Source: Flavobacteriaceae bacterium | GTDB lineage: Bacteria; Bacteroidota; Bacteroidia; Flavobacteriales; Flavobacteriaceae | DNA: 58,386 nt | Assembly: GCA_022428005.1 (NCBI GenBank) | Contig: JAKMDI010000021.1 | Location: 1-58,386, forward strand | Direction of reading: 5' to 3' | Shown here: one piece after another, positions 8,583-20,914 of the stretch | Layout: every line of letters starts with the position of its first letter | How positions within the stretch are numbered: the first letter of the stretch is position 1 | The notes under the pieces: generated by a model | What the model was told of the DNA's origin: nothing | Seen by the model: only the letters and a program-made list of their open reading frames with translations | The model's database searches: none | Program-made: the position numbers and the translations under genes

Positions 8583-9263
8583 TTATGTTTTGGCAACGAC
8601 TTCAAATACTTTTCCTTCCTCACACTTAAAGATTTTCCCCGGAAACTTAACGATCATTTGATAATCGTGGGTGGCCATCAAAACCGTCATTCCTTTTTGG
8701 TGCAGGGATTTAAAGAGTTGCATGATCTCCTGACTTGTTTGTGGATCGAGGTTTCCCGTGGGTTCATCGGCAATAATTATTTTAGGATCGTTGAGCAAAG
8801 AACGCGCGATGGCAATTCTTTGCTGTTCTCCACCCGACAGTTCAAATGGAAATTTTTTAAAGTTGACGCTGATACCCACCATTTCCATTACCCGATTAAT
8901 TTTTTCGTCAATTTTCTTTTTGTCCCGCCAACCAGTTGCTTTTAAAACAAATTTTAAATTGTCGCCAATATTTCGATCTGGAAGAAGTTTAAAGTCCTGA
9001 AAAACAACACCCAACGTTCTTCTTAGTTTGGGAATGTCTTTTGATTTTAATCGTGTTAAATCAAAATCTCCAACACTGCCTATACCTCCAGCAAGGGCCA
9101 AATCGCCATAGATGGTTCTGATCAAACTACTTTTACCGCTTCCAGTCCTCCCAATTAAAAAAATAAAACTCCCTTGGGGAACATCCAAAGAGACATCCGA
9201 CAAAATGACTTTTCCTCTTTGCTTAATAGTGGCATCGCTAAATGAAACAATATTCTGTGTCAT
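8583..9263 (-). CDS. ftsE: Cell-division ABC ATPase FtsE
   Basis: A 226-residue ABC ATPase. The Walker A motif GRTGSGKSS is at 38-46, followed by a Q-loop ([13 protein letters not shown]) and the signature [16 protein letters not shown]. Walker B reads [12 protein letters not shown], and an H-loop (ATHDYQM) is present. The short length, lack of fused domains and PDRN segment fit FtsE, which with FtsX controls peptidoglycan hydrolases at the septum. No ftsX is adjacent, so another small ABC ATPase (LolD-like) is a weaker alternative. The gene is divergent from the TPR gene at 9386 and upstream of kdsA. Confidence 0.85.
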   Translation of the reverse strand: MTQNIVSFSDATIKQRGKVILSDVSLDVPQGSFIFLIGRTGSGKSSLIRTIYGDLALAGGIGSVGDFDLTRLKSKDIPKLRRTLGVVFQDFKLLPDRNIGDNLKFVLKATGWRDKKKIDEKINRVMEMVGISVNFKKFPFELSGGEQQRIAIARSLLNDPKIIIADEPTGNLDPQTSQEIMQLFKSLHQKGMTVLMATHDYQMIVKFPGKIFKCEEGKVFEVVAKT

Positions 9264-9385
9264 AGGAGGGTGAATTATTCATCAAATGTAAATGGTTTTA
9301 ATTGGGTATTAAAATTTGTTGATAAATTATACTCAAGCGACAATAAATACGTTCCTATAAGAAAGGTTTCTGATTAATTTTGAAT

Positions 9386-12300
9386 ATGTGTTTTACAAAG
9401 AAAAATAGCTTGTTTTGTTTAGGGTTGTTTTTTTTTACTGCACCCGCTTGGACACAAATTACGGACAATTCCAGTTTAAAAATAAATGCCACTGATTTAT
9501 ATTATCAAGGCGATTACGCCAATGTTGATCAAGCATTTGCCCTCTACCAGGATTTTGATGTGAGTAAAAAGGCTCAGGAGGAAATCAACTACTTTAGGAT
9601 GTCAACCGCCTTGAGACTCAATGATCCTGGAGCTGTAAAATTGATCGAATCATACGGTGTTGATTATCCCAACACCCCCATTATAAAAACAGTATATTTA
9701 GACCTGGCCAATTTTTATTTTAACAATGAACAATACGCCTATGCTCTTAAATGGTTTTCCAGGGTAAAAGCATCAGATGTTCCCAGGCCCGAGCTTCCTA
9801 AATTTTATTTTAATAAAGGTTATACACTTTTTTCCAAAAAACAATATTCCAAGGCCAAGCCACTTTTTGAAAAAGTAAAGTTTAATCCTCAATACGAGTC
9901 TGACGCGCATTATTATTTAGGTCATATTGCCTATCAGTTGGAGGATTATAACGCTGCTTCAAACTCTTTTACCAAGGTGACCCGGCAAGATCAAAAGGAA
10001 ACCTTGGGATACTTTCAAGTTGAAATGAATTTTAAGTTAGGTCGATTTGAAAAAGCTATTGAATTGGGTAAAAAAGAGATCCTAAATACTCAGGGAGAGG
10101 ATTTTTCTGAATTATCAAAAATTATAGGAGAAAGTTTTTTTAACACCCAACAGTATGCTCAGGCCTTGAAGTACCTCCTAAATTATAAGGGAAAAAAGGG
10201 CAAATGGACCCATACAGATTTCTACCAGTTGGGTTATGCTTATTATGAAACGGGGGATTTCAGTCGGGCCATTGAAGAGTTCAGTAAAATTATAGGTAAA
10301 AAAGATAAACTGGCCCAAAACGCATATTACTATTTGGCAGAATGTTACCTAAAAAAAGACCGAAAGACTTCTGCCCTTAACGCCTACAGAAGTGCTGCCT
10401 CCATGACCTTTAATCCTGACATCACACAAATTTCCATGCTCAATTATGCCAAGCTGGGTTACGAAATAGGCAATCCTTATGAAAATGTACCCAATGTTAT
10501 CATTCGCTATCTGGAGTCATATCCCAAGTCAAATAACGAAGATGAGCTCACCCAATTGCTTTTGAGTTCCTACACCAACAGTGGTGATTATGATAGCGTA
10601 ATTGATATTCTTACTTCGCAAAATGACTATAAGGACGACCGGCTTCTTCAGCGGGTGACTTTCCTAAAAGCATCACAATTATTCAGTGCGGGGAATTATT
10701 TAGAGGCCAAATCCCTGTTTCAAAAGGCGGTCAAAAACGACAAGGTAAACAACATCAGTGCGCAATCTCTTTTCTGGTTGGCACAATCCAATTACGAGCT
10801 CAATCGTTTTGAAGAGGCCCTTGAAGCCTATTATGAATTTGAAAAAAAGACCTTAAAGAGAGGCATGATCCATGCATTAGAATTTTATTACCACCAGGGA
10901 TACACGCATTTTAAAATGGGTAATTATGAACTGGCCTTGGTGGCTTTCAAAAAAATGATGGATCATCAAGAGCAATACCCGAGAAGTAAAATTCGAGATG
11001 GCTACTTGCGAATGGGGGATTCCGAATTCGCTCTGAGTCAATTTTGGCCAGCTATGGAATACTATAATAGCAGTATCGTGATGTCACCGGGTCAGTCCGA
11101 CTATGCGCTATTTCAAAAATCCATAAGCTATGGCTTTGTCGACCGTAACAATCAAAAAATCAATTCCCTACAAGAATTGATTCAAAAGTATCCACAGTCG
11201 CCCTTTGTAGACGACGCCTTCTTTGAGCTGAGCAGTGCCTATGCTGTTGCAAATTCTAATGATACAGCCATAAATACCTATGACAAACTGATTGAAAGGT
11301 ATCCCAAAAGCCCCTACGTTCCTAAAGCCATTCTCAACAAAGGTCTGATTCTATACAATCAAGAAAAACTGAATCTCGCCGAAGACGTTTTAAAAGGACT
11401 GGTGATGCGATTTACCAAAGATGCAGTAGCACAGCAGGCATTGGGGACACTGAAAGAAATCGCAGTTGATATGGATGAGGTTCCGCAATTCACCCAGTGG
11501 CTAAAAAGGAGGAACATCGATGTTTTTTCTGAAAGTGAATTGGAAAAGACAGCATTCACAGCAGCAGAAAAGCAGTTTTTAAGCAATAGAAAAAAGCAAG
11601 CCAAGAAATCCTTTACTTCTTTTTTGACGGCTTATCCTGAGGGTGTCAATGCCCTCAATGCTCATTTTGTTTTGGCGGAAATTTATTTTGAAGAATCTGA
11701 TATGATCACAGCACTGGAGCATTATCAAAAGTTAATCGATGAAAAACCCAACGAATATTTTGAGCAGGCATTGGTCAGGGCTACGCAAATTTTGGTACAG
11801 CAAGATCAGCAAGCTTCAGCAGTCCCTTACTGGAAGGAGTTAGAGAATGTCGCCGTTTTCCCAGAAAACAAAAGATATGCACTCTTTAATCTCATGCGAT
11901 GGCACTACCGATCTAAGGCTTATGAAAGCGCGCAGCAAAAAGCAGAAGAGGTTATTGAATTGGAAAACTTAGAGGTGAAAGTCAAATGGGATGCCTACGA
12001 AATTTTAGCCCAGTCTGCAATGGAGCTGGGAGATACCATCAAAGCCGAAAAAGCCTTTATGATCCTTGAGTCTGCTCCCATTGACGCTTTGGCAGCAGAG
12101 GCTCACTATTTTAGGGCCCAACAGAATCACAACAACAAAGAATACGAGCAGTCCAATGAGGTCATCGCCCTACTTTCCCAAAAATTCAGTAGCCAACCTT
12201 TTTGGGCGGCAAAAAGTCTTTTATTGATGGCTAAAAATTTTAACGCCCTCAATGATGCCTTCCAAGCGACCTATATATTGGAATCTTTGATCACCAATTA

Positions 12301-12418
12301 CGATCAATTCCCTGATATTGTTACGAAAGGTAAGTCCTTGTTACAACAAATTAATGAGGAACAAGCAAAGCAAAATGCCAGTTTAACCCAAGAAAACCCC
12401 AGCAGTGAAACCCCTTAA
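9386..12418 (+). CDS. Large exported TPR-repeat protein
   Basis: About 1010 residues: a signal peptide (FCLGLFFFTAPAWTQ) and then TPR-like helical repeats along nearly the whole chain (for example YALKWFSRVKASD, QLGYAYYETGDFSRAIEEFSKII and FWLAQSNYELNRFEEALEAYYEF). Start chosen at the ATG at 9386 rather than the in-frame TTG at 9380. The end overlaps the next gene, a beta-barrel protein, by 14 bases, so the two are probably translationally coupled and act together at the outer membrane or in the periplasm as a scaffold. No enzymatic motif is seen. Function unknown. Confidence 0.85.
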   Translation: MCFTKKNSLFCLGLFFFTAPAWTQITDNSSLKINATDLYYQGDYANVDQAFALYQDFDVSKKAQEEINYFRMSTALRLNDPGAVKLIESYGVDYPNTPIIKTVYLDLANFYFNNEQYAYALKWFSRVKASDVPRPELPKFYFNKGYTLFSKKQYSKAKPLFEKVKFNPQYESDAHYYLGHIAYQLEDYNAASNSFTKVTRQDQKETLGYFQVEMNFKLGRFEKAIELGKKEILNTQGEDFSELSKIIGESFFNTQQYAQALKYLLNYKGKKGKWTHTDFYQLGYAYYETGDFSRAIEEFSKIIGKKDKLAQNAYYYLAECYLKKDRKTSALNAYRSAASMTFNPDITQISMLNYAKLGYEIGNPYENVPNVIIRYLESYPKSNNEDELTQLLLSSYTNSGDYDSVIDILTSQNDYKDDRLLQRVTFLKASQLFSAGNYLEAKSLFQKAVKNDKVNNISAQSLFWLAQSNYELNRFEEALEAYYEFEKKTLKRGMIHALEFYYHQGYTHFKMGNYELALVAFKKMMDHQEQYPRSKIRDGYLRMGDSEFALSQFWPAMEYYNSSIVMSPGQSDYALFQKSISYGFVDRNNQKINSLQELIQKYPQSPFVDDAFFELSSAYAVANSNDTAINTYDKLIERYPKSPYVPKAILNKGLILYNQEKLNLAEDVLKGLVMRFTKDAVAQQALGTLKEIAVDMDEVPQFTQWLKRRNIDVFSESELEKTAFTAAEKQFLSNRKKQAKKSFTSFLTAYPEGVNALNAHFVLAEIYFEESDMITALEHYQKLIDEKPNEYFEQALVRATQILVQQDQQASAVPYWKELENVAVFPENKRYALFNLMRWHYRSKAYESAQQKAEEVIELENLEVKVKWDAYEILAQSAMELGDTIKAEKAFMILESAPIDALAAEAHYFRAQQNHNNKEYEQSNEVIALLSQKFSSQPFWAAKSLLLMAKNFNALNDAFQATYILESLITNYDQFPDIVTKGKSLLQQINEEQAKQNASLTQENPSSETP

Positions 12419-14162
12419 TTATCATTTATTTTTTGGAGTGCTATTGTGGGGCTCCTTTTTTGTAAAAGCACAAGAGGAGGGCGCTGACGATTTGGGTACC
12501 CAGGAGGTAACCGTGGTGAAGTCCTACAGCCCCAGCTTAAAAGATGTGTTTAAAATTCGAAGCCTCCCTGCAGCCGAAGACACTCTGGTTTACAAAAAAC
12601 AAAAAATCGAATATACTTTTGAGACCATCCCGGTGGTTTCAACATTTATTCCCAATAAAGCCAGTCCTTTAAAACTCAACAGACAGGAGCGTACTACGGG
12701 ACACAATTCCTACGTTTCGGGTGGAATAGGCAATAACGCTTTTTTGAAATTTGATATTGCCTCTATGGTACCATTGGACCGGATTCAATCCATCGGTTTT
12801 AAAATGCTGCGGACTAAAGTGGGGAGTATTGAAAACACCCTATTGAACAGTGAGCAAAACAGAACTACCTTGGATTTACTCCATCAGTACAAACAAAATA
12901 AAATGCGGGTAGATTCAGATTTGCGATTTGACCGGCAAGGCCAGAATTTTTTTGGATTGTATAATTTTGATTGGAATAACATTCCCTCTTTCAGAGCTGA
13001 AGTTATTGACCCTACTCAGAACTTGAACTATCTTTCAATCCGTTCCAATTGGCAATGGTATGATGCTGTTTTTAGGAAAGTAAATTTTAATACCCATTTT
13101 ACTACCGATTCCTTTGACAGTAGCGAGCATATTGTAAAAATAAACACCCAGGTTCTGCTGCCTTTTCTCAGGAATTATATCGAGTTAATTCCCGAAATAA
13201 GCCTTATCAATACCGATTTTACCCGGGGCTATTTTAGTGATGAATCCCTAAGCTACCAGAATGGATTGGGTGCATTGGATTTTAATTTTTTGAGTATAGG
13301 GAAAAAGTTGAAGTTGAAGTTGGGGGCAAGCGGTTTTTATCACTTTGCTAATTCCGACGAAAAAGCAGCTTTATATGCCTACCCTAATACAGAAATTTCC
13401 TACAATTTTAACAATAGTAAAATTATTCCCTACCTCAAATACGAGGGTGGGTTCCACCTCAACAGTTTTACTTCATTTTCGCAAAACAATCCTTATGTAT
13501 CGCCGACACTATTCATCAGACCTACGCAGGAGAACAACCACTTCACCATAGGCTTAAATGCTTTCCCTGGCTCAGGTTTTTCATTCAATATTAACACCCA
13601 GTACAGTGAATTGGATGACTTTCCCATTTTCAAACGGCTGCCCTATGACAAAAACAATGGTGATATGGCATATCGACTGTCCAATGCCTATCAGGTCATT
13701 TATGATCGTCTACAAAAAATGGGCATCGTAACCGATATTTCCATACGTTTTAGTGAATACAATAAAGTGAGCCTCAATCTAAATTATTTCAAATACAGAA
13801 GAGCAAGCGGGGAGAAAGCATTCAACTTGCCAGAGACCACCATCGATATTAGTGCAAATTTTAGGTTGGCAAAAAAAATATTTATTCAAACGGTAGGCAA
13901 ATATATGGGTAAAAGAGATTCGGTAAAATTCTTGATCGTGCAGCCGGGGGAGGAGGAAGAGGGTGGTTTTGAAAGTACCGAAACCACAGGTTCTGTTTTT
14001 TCTATTTCAACCTACTTGACTTGGAAAATAAATTCTGCTTGGGATTTGTTTTATGAAAACAAAATGCTGCTTGGAGACCAAACTTCCCAATGGGCCTACT
14101 ATCAAAATCAAGATCAACTCCATTTGGGTGGTATTCGATACAAGTTTGATATCAATTTGTAA
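12405..14162 (+). CDS. Outer-membrane beta-barrel protein, partner of the TPR protein
   Basis: 585 residues with a GTG start that overlaps the upstream TPR gene by 14 bases. It has a signal peptide (FFGVLLWGSFFVKAQ). A short segment, QEVTVVKSYSPSLKDVFKI, resembles the start of a TonB plug, but no full plug domain follows. The remainder alternates polar and aromatic residues as in membrane strands (LKFDIASMVPL, YFKYRRASGEKAF, GGIRYKFDINL). It may have evolved from a TonB receptor. The pairing with a large TPR protein suggests an assembly or transport role, which is inference. Confidence 0.75.
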   Translation: MKPLNYHLFFGVLLWGSFFVKAQEEGADDLGTQEVTVVKSYSPSLKDVFKIRSLPAAEDTLVYKKQKIEYTFETIPVVSTFIPNKASPLKLNRQERTTGHNSYVSGGIGNNAFLKFDIASMVPLDRIQSIGFKMLRTKVGSIENTLLNSEQNRTTLDLLHQYKQNKMRVDSDLRFDRQGQNFFGLYNFDWNNIPSFRAEVIDPTQNLNYLSIRSNWQWYDAVFRKVNFNTHFTTDSFDSSEHIVKINTQVLLPFLRNYIELIPEISLINTDFTRGYFSDESLSYQNGLGALDFNFLSIGKKLKLKLGASGFYHFANSDEKAALYAYPNTEISYNFNNSKIIPYLKYEGGFHLNSFTSFSQNNPYVSPTLFIRPTQENNHFTIGLNAFPGSGFSFNINTQYSELDDFPIFKRLPYDKNNGDMAYRLSNAYQVIYDRLQKMGIVTDISIRFSEYNKVSLNLNYFKYRRASGEKAFNLPETTIDISANFRLAKKIFIQTVGKYMGKRDSVKFLIVQPGEEEEGGFESTETTGSVFSISTYLTWKINSAWDLFYENKMLLGDQTSQWAYYQNQDQLHLGGIRYKFDINL

Positions 14163-14233
14163 AGGTTCATTAATTTCGGATTAAATTTTAATAGTTTTTA
14201 ATTTAGTTTATTTTTGTCACCACAATTATCTTT

Positions 14234-15862
14234 ATGAAGCAACACAAGCTTTTACTCCTTTTATTGTTGATGTCAATAGGCTGTGGTGAGCGGGTGGATC
14301 TTTTGGTTCACAACGCACAGGTTTACACCGTTAATGATAACTTCGATAAAGTCTCTGCTTTTGCTGTAAAAAACGGAAAGTTTGTTGCTGTCGGTGGCGA
14401 AGAGCTTTTAGAGAAATACAAGCCCGCCAACACCGTAGATGCCCAAGGACTCTCCATTTATCCTGGCTTTATTGATGCTCATTCTCATTTATTGGAATTG
14501 GGATTGAATCAGTTTAAAGCCGATCTGAAAAATTCCTTGGGGATGAACCATGTCGTCCAAAAATTAAAAGAGCACCAACAAATACACAACCATAATTTTA
14601 TCATGGGAATCGGCTGGGATCAAAATCAGTGGAAAGACAATTCCTATCCCGACAACAAAGCTTTAAATATTGCATTTCCAAATACCCCGGTCGTACTAAT
14701 ACGTGTAGACGGACATGCCTATCTGGTCAACAATAAAGCCATAGAAATGGCTATGATCAATGAAAACACAAAAATTGAAGGGGGACAAATTATAAGAGAA
14801 AAAGGCAAGCTCACCGGATTGTTCATAGATAACGCCATGGACCTTATAAATGGTATAATTCCAGAATTCTCCCGAGAACAAAAGGTCAATGCCTACCAGG
14901 CTGCTCAAGAACTGTGTTTTGAAAACGGACTAACCACGGTTACTGAGGCCGGATTAAGTAAGGAAAACATATACCTTCTGGACAGTCTTCAAAAATCGGA
15001 CTTATTGAAAATTAGGGTTTATGCCATGATCGAAAATGACCGTAAATCCATAGATCATTTTATGGATTCAGGAATCCATAAAACAGCCCAGTTAAACGTC
15101 AGGTCTGTCAAAATTTATGCCGATGGTGCATTGGGATCAAGAGGAGCTGCACTGAAAAGTGATTACAGTGATCAAAAGGGACACAGGGGATCTTTACTGC
15201 TTTCCAAAGACTCCCTAAAACAAATAGCAAGCCTTTTGGCAAAGAATTCCTTTCAATTGAATACCCATGCTATTGGCGACGCTGCCAATCAAATGGTTTT
15301 GGAAGCCTACAACGGGGTATTGGACTCCATAGAGGATCCTCGGTGGCGGATCGAGCACGCCCAAGTGATGTCACCCGAAGATTTTCAAATGTTCAACGAT
15401 AAAATCATTCCTTCTGTTCAGCCCCTTCACGCTACCAGCGATATGAATTGGGCGGTGAAGCGAATTGGTATTAAAAGATTAAAAGGGGCGTATGCCTATA
15501 AAGATCTTTTGGACTGGTCTGGACTGCTGGCTTTGGGTACCGATTTTCCAGTGGAGGAGATTAATCCTTTTCAAACTTTCTATGCTGCTGTTTCGCGTAA
15601 ACCTCCCGGAGCTTGGTCATCCCAAGCACCTTTTCAAGAAAAAAATGCTTTATCGCGATATGAGGCGCTTTTGGGTATAACAAAGTGGGCAGCCTATGCC
15701 AGTTTTGAAGAAAATGAAAAAGGCTCTATCGAAGTAGGTAAATACGCTGATTTTGTCATTCTCGACCAAGACATCATGCGGGTAGCTATAGATAGGGTGA
15801 TCGATACTAAAATTGTAGCCACCATTCTCAATGGTAAGATTGTGTTCAGCAACAGACTATAA
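14234..15862 (+). CDS. Amidohydrolase-family lipoprotein (YtcJ-like)
   Basis: 542 residues. The lipobox MSIGC places the lipidated Cys at about residue 17, so the enzyme is exported and anchored. The fold is amidohydrolase family 3: metal ligands in DAHSH, then NTHAIGD, WRIEHAQVM and LGTDFPVE, and a closing beta-sandwich (KYADFVILDQDIM). Such enzymes hydrolyse amide or related bonds in cyclic or N-acylated substrates; the substrate here is unknown. It is probably monocistronic, with a possible -7 element TATTTTTG at 14209-14216. Confidence 0.85.
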   Translation: MKQHKLLLLLLLMSIGCGERVDLLVHNAQVYTVNDNFDKVSAFAVKNGKFVAVGGEELLEKYKPANTVDAQGLSIYPGFIDAHSHLLELGLNQFKADLKNSLGMNHVVQKLKEHQQIHNHNFIMGIGWDQNQWKDNSYPDNKALNIAFPNTPVVLIRVDGHAYLVNNKAIEMAMINENTKIEGGQIIREKGKLTGLFIDNAMDLINGIIPEFSREQKVNAYQAAQELCFENGLTTVTEAGLSKENIYLLDSLQKSDLLKIRVYAMIENDRKSIDHFMDSGIHKTAQLNVRSVKIYADGALGSRGAALKSDYSDQKGHRGSLLLSKDSLKQIASLLAKNSFQLNTHAIGDAANQMVLEAYNGVLDSIEDPRWRIEHAQVMSPEDFQMFNDKIIPSVQPLHATSDMNWAVKRIGIKRLKGAYAYKDLLDWSGLLALGTDFPVEEINPFQTFYAAVSRKPPGAWSSQAPFQEKNALSRYEALLGITKWAAYASFEENEKGSIEVGKYADFVILDQDIMRVAIDRVIDTKIVATILNGKIVFSNRL

Positions 15863-15998
15863 TACAATTTTTCTTATAAATTTTAACTTCTAATCGTTCA
15901 CAAATCTCTTTGTGTTTAATTTTACAGTTAATAATTAATTATTAGTTAATAATTTTAATCATTATATGATATACGCTATTTTTTTTAAAATAATATCA

Positions 15999-16006
15999 TA
16001 CTTTTG
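15999..16006 (+). promoter_or_regulatory. Putative asnB promoter, -7 element
   Basis: TACTTTTG fits TANNTTTG and lies 16 bases before the asnB ATG. No clear TTG is found at -33. The preceding 130 bases are very AT-rich. Confidence 0.45.
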
Positions 16007-16022
16007 ACTAAAAATTTATATT

Positions 16023-17687
16023 ATGTGTGGAATTATTTGCGCCTTTGATATCAAGCAGGATTCGGAACTCCTGAGACCTCAAATTTTAGAAATGTCAAAA
16101 AAACTGAGACACAGAGGTCCCGATTGGAGTGGGATATACCACAGTAAGAATGCCATTTTAGGACACGAACGATTGGCCATTGTGGACCCTGCTTCGGGAA
16201 AGCAACCTCTCTACAGTGAAGACTCCAGTATTATTTTGGCTGCGAATGGAGAAATATACAACCACCTTGAGCTCAGGAAGCAGTTTGTAGGTAAATACAC
16301 CTTTAAAACTGAATCTGACTGTGAGATTATTCTGGCATTGTATCAGGAAAAAGGGGCTGATTTTGTAGACGACCTTAATGGAATTTTCGCCTTTGCCCTA
16401 TATGACAGCAACAAGGACACTTATTTTATTGCCCGAGACCATATGGGAATTATCCCGCTTTACATGGGCTGGGACAAGGAGGGTACTTTTTATGTAGCAT
16501 CAGAACTAAAGGCATTGGAAGGTATTTGCTCTAAAATTGAGTTGTTTCCACCAGGACACTATTGGCAAAGTGGAGATGTTGCGCCAACCCAGTGGTACAA
16601 AAGAGATTGGAGGGATTACGACAATGTAAAAAATAACCCCACCAGTATTGAAGAATTACACGATGCCCTTTCCGACGCGGTTCACCGCCAGTTGATGAGT
16701 GACGTTCCCTATGGTGTTTTACTCTCTGGAGGCTTGGATTCTTCTATTACCTCAGCATTGGCCAAAAAGTTTTCTTCTAAAAGGGTCGAATCCGACGATA
16801 CCCAGGAAGCTTGGTGGCCTCAATTACACTCCTTTTCAGTTGGTTTAGAGGGATCTCCGGATTTAGCAGCAGCGCGAAAAGTTTCTGAACATATTGGCTC
16901 CATTCACCACGAGGTTGTTTTTACCATACAAGAAGGCTTGGATGCCATTAGGGATGTGATTTATCACTTGGAAACCTATGACATCACCACAGTCAGAGCG
17001 TCAACCCCTATGTTTTTGATGGCCAGAAGCATAAAATCACATGGAATCAAAATGGTATTGTCTGGAGAAGGCGCAGATGAGTTATTTGGTGGGTACCTTT
17101 ATTTTCATAAAGCACCTTCCTCAGAGGAATTTCACAATGAAACCGTCAGGAAATTGGACAAGCTTCATCAATACGATTGTCTGAGGGCAAATAAATCATT
17201 AGCCGCATGGGGTATAGAGGGTCGGGTACCCTTTTTAGATAAAGAGTTTATAGATGTGGCCATGAAAATAAACCCTCAAGACAAAATGATCAACGGGGAA
17301 CGCATGGAGAAATGGGTAGTTCGCAAAGCCTTCGAAGATTATCTTCCAGAAAGTGTGGCTTGGCGACAGAAAGAGCAATTCTCGGATGGGGTAGGCTACA
17401 GTTGGATAGATACCCTCAAGGAGGTAGTTGAAGCCGCTGTAACCGACGAGCAAATGGACAATGCACACTATCGTTTTCCCTTGCAAACACCACAAAATAA
17501 AGAGGAATTTTTCTATCGCTCCATCTTTGAAGAGCATTTCCCCAGTGATGCCGCTGCATTGAGTGTGCCTTCTATGCCATCGGTAGCCTGTAGCACGCCA
17601 ATTGCACTGGAATGGGACGAAGCTTTTAAGAACCAAAATGACCCCAGCGGTAGGGCTGTTGCCAAGGTTCACGACGATGCTTATTAA
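16023..17687 (+). CDS. asnB: Asparagine synthase, glutamine-hydrolysing
   Basis: Makes asparagine from aspartate, ATP and glutamine-derived ammonia. The 554 residues start at MCGII; Cys2, exposed after Met removal, is the glutaminase nucleophile. RHRGPDWSG, the N-terminal amidotransferase (about 1-190) and the synthetase domain with LLSGGLDSS (PP-loop) and SGEGADELFGGY are all present. Length and order match E. coli AsnB. It stands alone, ending 160 bases before gyrB. Confidence 0.95.
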   Translation: MCGIICAFDIKQDSELLRPQILEMSKKLRHRGPDWSGIYHSKNAILGHERLAIVDPASGKQPLYSEDSSIILAANGEIYNHLELRKQFVGKYTFKTESDCEIILALYQEKGADFVDDLNGIFAFALYDSNKDTYFIARDHMGIIPLYMGWDKEGTFYVASELKALEGICSKIELFPPGHYWQSGDVAPTQWYKRDWRDYDNVKNNPTSIEELHDALSDAVHRQLMSDVPYGVLLSGGLDSSITSALAKKFSSKRVESDDTQEAWWPQLHSFSVGLEGSPDLAAARKVSEHIGSIHHEVVFTIQEGLDAIRDVIYHLETYDITTVRASTPMFLMARSIKSHGIKMVLSGEGADELFGGYLYFHKAPSSEEFHNETVRKLDKLHQYDCLRANKSLAAWGIEGRVPFLDKEFIDVAMKINPQDKMINGERMEKWVVRKAFEDYLPESVAWRQKEQFSDGVGYSWIDTLKEVVEAAVTDEQMDNAHYRFPLQTPQNKEEFFYRSIFEEHFPSDAAALSVPSMPSVACSTPIALEWDEAFKNQNDPSGRAVAKVHDDAY

Positions 17688-17803
17688 TGCTGCTTTGAGG
17701 GGTTATATTGTCCGCTTATATCTCCTATTTTTTTTCACATTTTGTGTTGATAACTTCTTGGGCTGAACTCCTATAAATTCTCGCTTTCCAGAGGCTTTTT
17801 AAG

Positions 17804-17811
17804 TATATTTG
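17804..17811 (+). promoter_or_regulatory. Putative gyrB promoter, -7 element
   Basis: TATATTTG matches the TANNTTTG consensus, 40 bases before the gyrB start. A -33 TTG is not obvious. Confidence 0.5.
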
Positions 17812-17827
17812 ATAGATAGAGAAATGA

Positions 17828-19792
<1,965 letters not shown>

Positions 19793-19866
19793 ATTTTAGA
19801 ATTTTAATGCATTCTCTTTGAAAATCTTTAAATTTTACCGTGATTTTGAATTTAAACAACAAATAA

Positions 19867-20802
19867 ATGAAAGTTACCATCGTCGGGGCCGGAAACGTCG
19901 GAGCCTCTTGTGCAGAATATATTGCCATTAAATCCATTGCCAGTGAAGTTGTTTTGTTAGACATCAAAGCTGGATTTGCCGAAGGAAAAGCGTTGGATTT
20001 AATGCAAACCGCTACTACCCTAGGTTTTAATTCCCGAATTACTGGGGTTACAAATGATTACAGCGCCACCAAAGACAGTGATGTTGTAGTGATCACTTCT
20101 GGCGTACCCAGAAAACCTGGGATGACAAGAGAGGAATTGATCGGAATCAACGCTGGTATTGTTCAGTCGGTGGCCAACAGTATTTTAGAACATTCGCCAA
20201 AGACGGTAATCGTTGTGGTTTCTAACCCCATGGATACGATGACTTATTTAACACTAAAAGCCACCAGTTTACCAAAAAATCGTGTGATCGGTATGGGTGG
20301 CGCTTTGGACAGCTCCCGTTTTAAAACCTATCTTTCACTGGCATTAGACAAACCTGCAAATGATATCCAAGGGATGGTAATTGGTGGACATGGAGATACG
20401 ACCATGATTCCTCTAACCCGCTTGGCAAGCTACAATGGCACTCCCGTTTCTCAGCATCTGAGCGATGCCCAATTGGAAGAGGTGGCAGCATCAACCATGG
20501 TGGGTGGGGCTACTTTAACCAAATTATTAGGAACCTCAGCTTGGTATGCACCAGGCGCTTCTGTAGCCTATTTGGTGGACAGTATCATCAACGACCAAAA
20601 GAAAATGATTCCTTGCTCGGTTCTGTTGGAGGGAGAATACCAACAGCAAGACCTATGCATTGGTGTACCCTGCATCATTGGTAAAAATGGTTTAGAATCC
20701 ATTGTTGACGTAAAGCTCAACGATAAAGAACAAGCAAAGTTTGATCAAAGCACTGCGGCGGTAAAAAGCATGAATGAAGCACTGGACGACGTTTTAAAAT
20801 AA
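19867..20802 (+). CDS. mdh: Malate dehydrogenase (LDH-like type)
   Basis: Interconverts malate and oxaloacetate with NAD in the TCA cycle. The 311 residues show the NAD-binding GAGNVGASCAEY (7-18) and an acidic residue at the end of beta-2 (VVLLDIKAG), which favours NAD. The catalytic loop SGVPRKPGMTREEL and the active-site His in GGHGDTTM follow. The loop arginine pattern is that of malate, not lactate, dehydrogenases. It lies 74 bases after gyrB and 112 bases before secDF. Confidence 0.94.
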   Translation: MKVTIVGAGNVGASCAEYIAIKSIASEVVLLDIKAGFAEGKALDLMQTATTLGFNSRITGVTNDYSATKDSDVVVITSGVPRKPGMTREELIGINAGIVQSVANSILEHSPKTVIVVVSNPMDTMTYLTLKATSLPKNRVIGMGGALDSSRFKTYLSLALDKPANDIQGMVIGGHGDTTMIPLTRLASYNGTPVSQHLSDAQLEEVAASTMVGGATLTKLLGTSAWYAPGASVAYLVDSIINDQKKMIPCSVLLEGEYQQQDLCIGVPCIIGKNGLESIVDVKLNDKEQAKFDQSTAAVKSMNEALDDVLK

Positions 20803-20853
20803 GGGCTATTTTTAAACCGCTACTTCTAAGTTGGCTTTAATCCCTTTATAAAG

Positions 20854-20884
20854 TTGTTAAATCATTGCCTAAACTTTATATTTG
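20854..20884 (+). promoter_or_regulatory. secDF promoter, complete TTG-N20-TANNTTTG
   Basis: TTG at 20854-20856, a 20-base spacer, then TATATTTG at 20877-20884. This is the full Bacteroidota sigma-ABfr pattern. It implies a transcript start near 20888-20891 and rules out the in-frame TTG at 20882 as the translation start. Confidence 0.75.
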
Positions 20885-20914
20885 CACGCTTATTTGAGCG
20901 TAAAAAAAACCAAA

